DNA of 58,659 nucleotides, taken from Priapulus caudatus. Its lineage: Eukaryota; Priapulida; Priapulimorpha; Priapulimorphida; Priapulidae. The position numbers were made by a program, and so were the translations under genes. Shown here piece after piece: positions 50,124 to 58,659 of the stretch (position 1 is the stretch's first letter; each line of letters starts with the position of its first letter). The stretch covers positions 1,009,709 through 1,068,367 of the forward strand of contig NW_014577076.1 of assembly GCF_000485595.1 (NCBI RefSeq). Direction: 5' to 3'. The notes under the pieces were generated by a model. The model was not told the DNA's origin. It saw nothing but the letters and a program-made list of their open reading frames with translations, and made no database searches.

Positions 50124-51378
50124 TAATATACATTACTAATCTTAACCGTATAAACCTAATTCCTAGCTCGATCCGACCTCTTACCCTGAACACATACAAT
50201 CATTTGTAACCCTTACTGCTCTGTACCTCCCACCATATTTTTAACTTTAACCTCAACTCTGATCTCAATTCTAACCATAATTTCTAACCTAACGCTAACC
50301 TTAATTCCTAACGATAACTCTAATATAACACATTAATCTATAATGTCTATACTCCACTCAAAACATCCCCCTGTGTGGATAGAGAAGCAAACGAGAAGGT
50401 GTGGAACATAAATGCAGTATTATAGTAAGATTATATCAATTGTGGCACCGTCGTAAAGAGACATCGCTATATACATCTCTTTGCTCATTTCGACGACCTC
50501 TTGCAGGCGTTGGCTTAAATAACAGTCCCGTGGGGTTGGCCGCTTGGATCCTTGAAAAGTTTTCGACGTGGACATCACTATATAACAGAAACAATCGCGA
50601 TGGAGGACTGGCCACGCAGACGTTTACCTTAGACGAGCTGCTTCACAACGTCATGATATACTGGGTGACAGAGAGCATCACGACATCGATGAGATTCTAC
50701 AAAGAGTTCGTGAGATCCGACACACAGTCATACCTCTTAAGGTTTGCATTTATATTTCTTTTATTTTTTTCCGACAAATTAAGTATATTAGACCTCCGAC
50801 ATAAATAAACGCTCCCATATTCATCCGCATGTAATTTTAAAGGTGGCGTCTATTTTAGGCCCTAGTTGGCACATACAACGTTGTGTGCAGTGCCACCTAC
50901 TAGATAAACGGGTTAATGGTCGTGTTTACGCAAGAAAATCACATGCTACAACCACTTACCGGTATGTACTAAACGTATACAGGTTAGTATAGAGATCAGT
51001 GCATACAACAAGTCGCGTAACGGAGCTGCGCGCTATAACAGCTCCGCCCTAATTGATGAAAATTTGATTGATCTAGGTCGAGGGATAGTGTGCGAGGCAA
51101 TTCTCTGAGTTGTATGATCTAGAACACGACAAACATTTTGTTATTACAGAAAGTACACAATTACGGTTCCCGTGGCTTACGCAGTGTTTCCCAATGAGCT
51201 GGTTCACTACCCAGAATGCATCGCTACAAGCTACTACCCTAACCTCGTTCAATACACGGACATGCCAAGAGGTGGCCATTTCCCTGCTTTCGAAGAACCG
51301 GAGCTTCTGGCAGACGATGTCAGAAATTTCGTGGCTGCTGTCCAAGCAGATCGCAAGCTCAAGAAAGAGGAACTTTAG
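46467..51378 (+). CDS. EPHX1: Microsomal / juvenile-hormone-type epoxide hydrolase, complete, 5 exons
   Basis: Exons: 46467-47082, 47590-47722, 48079-48287, 50507-50741, 51150-51378. They sum to 1422 bases, 473 codons plus TAG (human EPHX1 455), with all GT-AG sites and phases agreeing. The enzyme is an alpha/beta-hydrolase of the ER membrane that opens epoxides with water via a covalent ester. Residues 6-25 form an N-terminal membrane anchor, followed by the EHN region (WWGRGP, FTVNFSQEVITDLYERLDRT). HGWPGS is the oxyanion-hole motif. The predicted nucleophile is Asp234 in GGDWGS, the acid Glu414 in FPNELVH, the base His441 in RGGHFPAFEEP, and the lid tyrosines are Tyr308 (GYYHVQ) and Tyr384 (RFYKE). 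NSPVGLAAWILEKFSTW is a family signature. Substrate (xenobiotic epoxide or juvenoid-like lipid) cannot be told. AATAAA follows at 51441. Intron 3 (48288-50506) holds a GC-rich hairpin and a TA repeat. Confidence 0.95.
49330..49386. repeat. GC-rich hairpin in epoxide hydrolase intron 3
   Basis: CCCGCTATACGGATTCGCGC and GCGCGAATTCGTATAGCGGG are complementary apart from one mismatch, extending to about 23 bp, around a loop rich in C and T. Confidence 0.8.
50089..50124. repeat. (TA)n microsatellite
   Basis: Run of TA dinucleotides of about 30 bases inside epoxide hydrolase intron 3. Confidence 0.9.
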
Positions 51379-51440
51379 AGTTGTGGGCATATTTTACGAG
51401 TTTCTGTTATTTACTTAAAATATCGTCTTAACTTTAGAGT

Positions 51441-51446
51441 AATAAA
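51441..51446 (+). promoter_or_regulatory. Poly(A) signal AATAAA of the epoxide hydrolase
   Basis: Canonical AATAAA 63 bases after the stop codon, with T- and GT-rich sequence following. Confidence 0.65.
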
Positions 51447-51459
51447 ATACTGTATGATG

Positions 51460-53175
51460 ATTTTATTCCCTTGGTGCGTTTACCTGACCTATCATGTTAA
51501 ATTTATTCACACAATACCCTACAATATTCCGCAAGTGATTTCCGAAACAACATTCGTATATATTGTACATCTGCGAGCATAAATATCGATGAGCCTGTCA
51601 ATGTCGATGATATATATTGATGGAATTATGGTACAAACCTCTGATGAAATATTATGCGTGGCACCGGGTTTGGTTTTATTTATTTTTTGTTTCAAGTGTT
51701 TTATATTTTGTTTTAAAAGCCAAAAAGTTTGGCGCACGCCGGCTGCGCCTCCTACAATCTGCGCATGTTAGCACAACTATACCATTATTTACCATTACTA
51801 TTTACCATTATACAACATTCTGTTGCTGATGAGTGACTTGCCAACAATTTATAAATATGGTTGTGTAAGTTTTGTTAACATTTCTTTTCTATTCCAACAC
51901 ATTGCCTGCGCCTTAAATGCAAATGACATACAGGGAAACGATAAATAATTGATCAATACAGCCTACAGGACTGACATGTTGGTGTTTTTGTGTATTTTTG
52001 TTGTTGTCAAGATTTAGTTTGAGTGACAATGCAATATATCTGCACGCTAGATGGAGTTAGTTGGGCGCAAAGTCTTGGGACAAAGAATGTAGGAAAGCAT
52101 GTGCCAAAAGATATAGCAATTATATGATATTAGGGTCATTCGACAGTTATTGCAACCGGTTTCATATAATGTATTGCTTTGTTTTATTATTAAGTTAATA
52201 GATTTGTGAGTTGCACGCGTAATTTATTACATGTGGTTATCTCAAACTTATTTTCTCTGGGTTACACGCCAAACTCACTCTGGTGAAGTGTCCGAAAATA
52301 AATAAAACTATAATCCTCCGTCGGTACGCATTACACACGCTCATTTCGCCTATCCGTTTTATAATAAAGTTATACTTTCAAACACCTATAACTGGAACAC
52401 GTATACAATTTACACGATGGCATCGGCTGTGCTGTTTCCAAGCTGCCTCGCTCAGGCGTAGCGCGTTCATCAGTCAGCAGCACGACGATCGCATGGACAT
52501 CATTCATACCTGACCGCTCACCTGTGAGAGAGCGCGTCTTCACATATTACCCGTGCGCGATAGCATGACGGCTCAGCTCGTGTTCAGCTGCCAGACAGAA
52601 CACTAGACGCCGATTGGTGAGCAGGACGGAGAGCGATTGTTGCGACACACGTAGTACGACACCGACAGTAGCGAACGTCTTGCGAGCGTTAAGACTCTCC
52701 GATAGCATCGCTGAGCTGGTTCATAGATTCGAGTAATTCGTAGTTTGTGGGTCGTGGACGGATACACCTTACCAGCGACGTCAGATACGTGAGCGTCAGA
52801 CATTGCTCGGCGTACAAATACGTAGGTACGTACAACGAATACAGTAACGATTTGAAATTTATTTTGTTAAATGCGCATAATCACGAACGTGTAACGTATT
52901 TTTCGTCTTCATATAAGCGCACGATTAGTCAGCAATAATTCCGGTAAAATGTATACGTATTGCACGTTAGATATCATTCCTTACATCCTATAATGGCGTT
53001 AATTTAAAGATTTAATTCTGTTTGCATTTACATTATATACTAGATACATTGTTAGTAAAAAACTTGCAAAGGTACTATGCATGGACGAGATCGCGGCATC
53101 GAAGCAGTGAGATGTAAACTACAATTTCTACAATTGGTACCCAGCCATCGATGCATGCTGCATGATACTCATGCA
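51460..53175. other. Intergenic, no recognised gene
   Basis: AT-rich to about 52300, then mixed with CpG-rich parts around 52500-52800, including the CCAAT-type word CCGATTGGT near 52611. A promoter or 5' exon there is possible but unsupported. Confidence 0.4.
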
Positions 53176-53179
53176 TTCA

Positions 53180-53385
53180 CGATACTCGTTCATTCATTCA
53201 TTTGTTCGTTAGTTCAGCCATACGTTCTTTCGTTCGTTCGCTTGCTCGCTCGTTCATTCGTTCATTAGTTAGTTTATTCTTTCATTCGCTCGTTCATTCG
53301 TTCATTAGTTAGTTTATTCTTTCATTCGTTCGTTCGGTCGTTTGATAAAATGTTCGGTCACTCGTTCGTTCGTTCGTTCGTTCGT
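53180..53385. repeat. (TTCG/TTCA)n microsatellite
   Basis: GTTCGTTCATTC-type tetranucleotide repeat with a duplicated longer block, CGTTCATTCATTAGTTAG-like, near 53249-53275 and 53290-53316. Confidence 0.9.
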
Positions 53386-53389
53386 ACCT

Positions 53390-54620
53390 AATAATGTTAC
53401 TTATAGCTTTGCGTTCCCGAAAAAAGTCATAGGTTATAAAGTTATTGCACTGCTATGTGTTAATATTGTTCTATATCTCGCTTGTTGGCACAACAGCTAC
53501 GAAATTATATATGGTCAATATAGCGCAAGAGCGTGTTTGCCATATCGTAATTTTTATGTTGTTATAACACACATCAGCAACATTGACCGCGATTCATTCG
53601 CTCACTCGTTGTCTGGGACAAATGCCTATCCAGTTGGGCTCTTTTTTAGGTAACACGAATGCCGCGATGGCCCATATGCCCCTTGTTTGCAACTAGAATT
53701 GTTGGTCGCGTTACCTGATGGTAATGTTTGAACCCACAGTCATTCGCTTTCCGTCTGTATGCGTGCGCCTGAAAATCACTTGCTGTTATATATACCTATT
53801 TGGTGTTTGCCGAAGTTATTACGGCATACCTCGGCAACACTAAACGCGTAAATGCCTTCCAAATGAACCGCGGCGGCTCGCATAATCAGCTGCTCTTCTG
53901 TTTAATTTTCACCGCTCCTATCGCGATAGCGGACAACGACTCGGGTGTGTGCGAGCAGCACATCGGTAACGCTTCCATCTGTTTGGCAAAGACATTTCTC
54001 CACTCGTCCTACTTTTATTGTGTCGCGCGAAAGGGGCTTTACAAAAAACAGCTCTGAAATGTTGTACAAGAACAGTTGGTTTTTATTCGTGTTGCGCCTA
54101 GCATGCAGCCAGGCTCTGTAAGTGGGACAGCAGGGGACGACCGCCAGCGTCTTTACAGCCTACTGTAAGCAGTACCTGTGTCACAATCGACAGTCAGTAT
54201 TTGTGCTGTGTACGTACGCTGGGGGATACACCGACCGGGTAGCAAGACAAGCGGCCCATCTCTAATCTGTCCTCGATCAACAGTTGGTCGTCCCATTCCT
54301 GTACGCACCTGCCGGTCAACTCCTCGGTTGCCTTTGTACGGAGTATTGACCACCGCGGCCTGTGTACGTAGTCTCTATCTGCTGTGCCGTCGCTGCCCGG
54401 CCGGGCCTATTGTTCCGGGCATCGCTCTGCCGGCTAGACCCCGCCCCTGCTGGAATGAACGACAATAAACAGGTGCAACATTAACAGCAGTAAGGCGCCC
54501 ACACATCTCGTATGTACTGGCCGGTAGTGAAAGTCGTTCCTTCTGTATGATCTATACTGCATCATGTATCCATTAGGAGTGTTCCCAACTTTGATATCAT
54601 TAATGATTAGTGATTAATGA
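53390..54620. other. No recognised gene
   Basis: Frames at 53800-54057 and 54178-54468 have no recognisable domain and the former lacks an ATG start. A short G+C-rich segment spans about 54340-54460. Confidence 0.4.
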
Positions 54621-54625
54621 TTAAT

Positions 54626-54661
54626 GAGTGATAATCCTAACCCTAACCCTAACCCTAACCT
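54626..54661. repeat. Interstitial telomeric tract (CCCTAA)n
   Basis: Four consecutive CCCTAA units (CCTAACCCTAACCCTAACC...), preceded by GATTAATGATTAATGA repeats. This is the canonical animal telomere repeat but far too short to be a chromosome end. Confidence 0.85.
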
Positions 54662-54711
54662 AAATGACATTAAACCACAAACTAATATAATATTAAATAT
54701 ACGACCATGAC

Positions 54712-54742
<31 letters not shown>
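54712..54742. repeat. (TA)n microsatellite
   Basis: Short TA run flanked by GACCATGACCATATATAT and ACTATGATGGTCAT, which are roughly inverse and could form a hairpin. Confidence 0.85.
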
Positions 54743-54745
<3 letters not shown>

Positions 54746-54999
54746 TATATACTATGATGGTCATTCATACCCATTAATGGACATTAAAGTCGGTGGAACA
54801 TCTCTTAATGGAGCTATCACCTGGGAGCGTCCTATTAGGCTTCGGCCCCAAAACGTCCGTAGTGTGAACGCGCCTACTAGGCACCAGCTTCATTAATTAT
54901 TCTCATGACCTGGTTCAATCGCCACGAAAACGAGGCTAGAGCTAGGCAATTGTGTAAACAATGGCTGCTCCGGCAGGCACGGCCACAGAGGGGTACACG

Positions 55000-55965
55000 C
55001 ACGTACACGCGCGTACAAACGTACGTTACACGTAGATAGACACGGCAGCGTACACGCGGTACACGGCGAATTACAAGCAACAGTCACACGCAGGTACACG
55101 CACGTACACCGCAGGTACACCGCGCGCGTACCACGCACGGTACACTCAGATACACGCACGTACCACGTACACGGAGATCACGACGTACACGCGGCGTACA
55201 CGGAAATACACGCACGTACCGCGATACCCGCACGTACACGCAGGATACACGCACGTACACGCGCGGGTAACACGCACGTACACGCAGATACACGCACGTA
55301 CAACGCGGGGTACACTGCGAGATACCACGCACGTACACCGCCGGGTAACAGCACGTACCACGCGATACACGCACGTACACGCGGCGTACACGGGATATAC
55401 ACGCACGTACACGCAGGCTACAGCGCAGGTACACGCCACGTACAGCGGCTTACACGTACGTTAAACCGCAGATACACGCGCCGTACACGCAGATTTCACG
55501 CCACTGTACACGCTAACACGCCAGATACACGGCACGCCTACACGGCGGGTAACGGCGAGATACACCGCACGTACACGCTGGGTACACGCACGTACACGCA
55601 GGTACATGCACGTACACGCAGATACACGCACGCTACACGTATCACCGCAGATACACGCACGTGACACGCGGGTGTTAATTCACGGACGGATTACTACGCA
55701 CGCTTACCGCGGGTACACGCAGCGTTACACGCAGGTTACACCGCAGGTACACGCGGGTCACGACACGAGATCCGCCACGTACACGCAGATTACACGCACG
55801 TACACGTTACACCGCAGATTTACCCACGGCAGTCTACAGCGGGTTACACGGAGATTACATCCATCTTTTTTTTTTTGTTTGCCGGACACTCTTGTCACGT
55901 ACACACGCGTTACCACGTTTACACGGGGTACACGCAGATTACCACGCACGGCTGGCCACGCCGTA
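55000..55965. repeat. ~20-bp minisatellite TACACGCACGTACACGCAGG
   Basis: Tandem units of TACACGCACG followed by TACACGCAGG/A over about 950 bases, with many inserted or missing single bases, especially toward the right, like uncorrected long-read sequence. Two poly-T runs interrupt or follow it (55866-55876 and 56010-56024). Arg/Tyr/Cys/Val-rich frames on the minus strand are artefacts. Confidence 0.92.
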
Positions 55966-56029
55966 TACGTGTCATTGGTAAAACGCACGTGGCGGTATCA
56001 AGGTGGGCGGTTTTTTTTTTTTTTCATAC

Positions 56030-57110
56030 TTACCTGGGGCGGTGTTTGGTTTTACTTTGGTGGTCGTTACTGGGTGGTCGTACCCGCGGGTTCCGATAAG
56101 AACTGATAATGAGACCGCAGAATGATAGCGACGATTGCGGAATTAGATGAGCGTATCCACGAAAGCCTTGCTGACTGATCCCAGGTTGCAGGTAGGAACA
56201 GGATCTGGCATTTTTAAAACTCTATGTTGCTTTCTAACAACAAGCATAAATTTCTGTAGATGTAATTGCTTCGAAAATAGCTGCCAACAATACCTTGACT
56301 TCCTAACCGAATTTCAAGGGAACACACGTACTTATCACTTCTTTATTATTCTAACTCGTGGATATTTCAAGGGTGGTACTAATAAGAATGTTACCGCATA
56401 GCGCGATGTGCCCAATAGATTGCCTGCATACCGCGGAGTCTTCACGCATTCCAGAATTCTGTTCTCTGGCGGTACTTATCTAGGCTCTACAGGTAATATG
56501 GACTAATCTCCCGGTATATACTCCAATAGATTACAGGGCGCGCTATTTGTGTGAGGTTTCGATAATACGGAAAACACCAACAGGATGGACCGGGTACGAG
56601 TTAACGCGCATTTTGACTCTCGTTTGGCGGCACGGGGGTATCGGGCGCGGTTATCGTGGTTTCTGCGTCTGATATGACGATTAGTCATAAATATTTTCGT
56701 ATCCGAGGAATATGGTAGTGCACCGCCCAAGTGTACGGAGCAGAACATAAGCAACCCTGACAGTACTATACAGTGCGATAGATTAAAGCAGTAGGTAGGA
56801 ACATTCCTCCGGACTGATTCTGTATAGATTGTAAATGTGCTTTGATTTCCTAGTTTCATTGCAGCGACATTACAATTTTTTCTTGCCTCATTTTATGCTC
56901 ATCTTTTGTCCTCTTTTTTTGGCCAATTCAATATCTGCAGTTTAAAAATATTAACTGTAATTAGGCGAATTTTATTCAATGTAAAGTGGCGATGCTAGGA
57001 TATTATAAAAATTAAAATCGCCCAATTCATCACCACTGTCATCCAATTTCTTCCAGATAATTAGAACTTATCGGACAATCTGTAGAGCTAGTAGTTTCTT
57101 CCTTTGCCAT
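56030..57110. other. No recognised gene
   Basis: Mixed sequence; the minus-strand frame at 56503-56859 and the plus-strand frame at 56147-56401 match nothing known to me. Confidence 0.4.
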
Positions 57111-57117
57111 CTTCAGT

Positions 57118-57330
57118 CGTCACCTCGCATCTTTCTTTCTGCTCAGCTTCCAGCTTCTTTTTGTTGCTCCTTCAGCTTCTTTTTGTCTGTTCTTCAGCCG
57201 CTTCTTTTCTGTTGTTCTTCAGTTCTTCTCTGTGTTGTTCTTCACGCTTCTTTCTTCTTAGTCATCTTCAGCTTCTCTTTTGTTGTTCTTCGCTTCTTCT
57301 CTGTTCGGTCTTCACGCTTCTTGCCTGTTT
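57118..57330. repeat. ~21-bp minisatellite TTCAGCTTCTTTTTGTTGTTC
   Basis: About ten pyrimidine-rich units of CAGCTTCTTTTT, then GTTGTTCTT, with variable spacing and one-base indels. The Ser/Phe/Leu-rich frames are artefacts. Confidence 0.85.
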
Positions 57331-57334
57331 TGTT

Positions 57335-58659
57335 TTCAATTCTTCAATTTTATATTAATGTAAGGCGTCTATGGCTCTATTATTCTGTTTAGTAAGAAAC
57401 TTACTTTTTTAGCCTTTGTGTCTTTTCTCCCTTTATTTTTTTTTTTTTTTATTTTTGAATCACAAAATATAAGAAGCGGATAGTTTTGTCTTCTGTACAG
57501 TTACAGCCCAACATTTCTTGTCCTATTTCTACTGCACTTCTTGCCATCTATTCATTCGAGAAATTCAAGATTCATATGCCAATTGCTATCTAGTTTAAAA
57601 TATATACCCGTATAAAATTTCTATAGCACTATCATAAAGTACAGATAATTCTTTTGTATGTAAATCCTTCATATCCTACCACGTAAAAGATTGCTCCTAT
57701 ATAGAGCGAGAAAAACCAATTTGTATGGATTGGTTTTGGAGTATACGAGCTAATTACATCAAACGCCAATCATAGCACCAAAAGATGCTTGTTTCCCACT
57801 GAAAGATAGTTTTGTAACTATTGGTCTAGATGATGCACTCGGCGCGACATAAACTATACTCAATTTCTTCTGTAAAGGACTCCACGAAGAGCGGGTAGGC
57901 AAAACCCCATAATGCCTATCGTTTAAGCCAATGATTCACTCTATAGTCTATGTAAGGTTCATACATTATTTTCATATAATCCCAGTGGAACTTCAAACAG
58001 CTAAAACAACATCTTTGTCGGCTTGTGGAGTACTAGGAATAGCAACTCCAGAATAACGTACCCCTGCATTATTTGTACAAATTTACTCCCGCAACCTAGG
58101 CAGTAAAATCAATATTAGAAGTGCGTTAAAAAGAAAGGAGCTTAAAACTGATAATGCTACAACTATTAAAAAATTCCATATCGAGGTTATCTCTCTTATT
58201 GCTAAGCCGTTGATATTACTGTCAACTAATGTTAGTTTAAAACTAAAATTTATTTTAAACTTTTCAACGTCTATTTATATATGTATACTATTATTATAGT
58301 GGAAAAAATAACTAAATGATCAAGTTAATTTAATATGCTAGACATTAATCATGATATAATCGCCAAGCGTAATAAAAAACAAGAATATAGGAGTAACTGA
58401 TGTCTAATAAATTTGATAAAATATTGGATTTTCGGCAAAGCAAAAAGAAAAAAACCAGAGTAGCGCGTAGATTAATGCCGAAGTTGCATGATGTGTCTTT
58501 AGGTTGTGGGGATCGTGGTGGAAGCTTAGTGCACACAGCGCGGTATTAACGTGAGTCTTCCATGTATTTGGATGTGGTGGAGATACTAAAGAGATACAGA
58601 AACAGCTACAAAAAAATTAATTGTTGAGTATTATCTTCATGTAAAATTGTTCCATGCGA
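57335..58659. other. AT-rich sequence, nothing recognised
   Basis: No open frame above 70 codons with recognisable content, and no clear repeat other than a T-run at 57436-57450. Confidence 0.5.

Noticed and set aside
53800-54057. 85-codon open frame
   Set aside because: Begins at TTG without an ATG, no domain recognised and no splice support.
54626-54661. True chromosome end
   Set aside because: Only four telomeric units, with 4 kb of ordinary sequence beyond them.
55084-55667. Cys/Arg/Val/Tyr-rich minus-strand frames
   Set aside because: Repeat-coded by the TACACGCACG minisatellite.

Overview
This window is a piece of a metazoan nuclear genome, most likely a marine invertebrate. It carries intron-containing genes with GT-AG splice sites, animal protein families (JMJD7, a microsomal/juvenile-hormone-type epoxide hydrolase, and a discoidin plus F-type-lectin-like secreted protein), TTAGGG-type telomeric motifs, and many microsatellites, minisatellites and short palindromic or MITE-like elements. 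I cannot name the species or phylum from sequence alone.

Layout. 1-2615: noisy GT-rich minisatellite with a CACGTG core. 2616-8455 and 10430-15590: two copies of one ~5-6 kb segment. Each holds, on the minus strand, the last part of a discoidin domain and a two-exon F-type-lectin-like domain, a block with GTTCACACG motifs and a long hairpin, and a TIR-bounded element filled with a CACG array. The left copy is indel-laden; the right copy keeps open frames. Between them (8828-10220) lie two clean exons for the first two thirds of the same discoidin domain. The 5' end of a discoidin gene (signal peptide, first discoidin domain) is at 26552-27504. 15591-20700: (TATC)n, a repeated flank, and a DNA-transposon-like element with ~360-bp subterminal tandem units and a broken minus-strand coding region; its matching opposite end is at 43088-43405. 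22262-22286 and 43063-43087 are fixed-size 25-N gaps.

The right half has the best genes. JMJD7 (plus strand, 8 exons, 32601-37136) can be read completely as 318 codons plus stop with every splice phase agreeing. An EPHX1-type epoxide hydrolase (plus strand, 5 exons, 46467-51378) reads completely as 473 codons plus stop with its whole catalytic set. Between and after these are MITEs, a tRNA-like SINE, palindromic elements, GT arrays, an interstitial telomeric tract and two further minisatellites. The two plus-strand genes are not obviously functionally linked; no operon logic applies.

Caution. Several stretches (1-8455, much of 13600-15085, 16900-18000, 42500-43062, 55000-56000) look like uncorrected long-read sequence: extra single bases scattered through otherwise recognisable repeats, next to 25-N gaps. 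One 1,235-bp block is exactly identical in the two copies of the duplicated segment while the flanks differ by dense indels, which suggests one raw read was placed twice. The tandem duplication may therefore be an assembly artefact.
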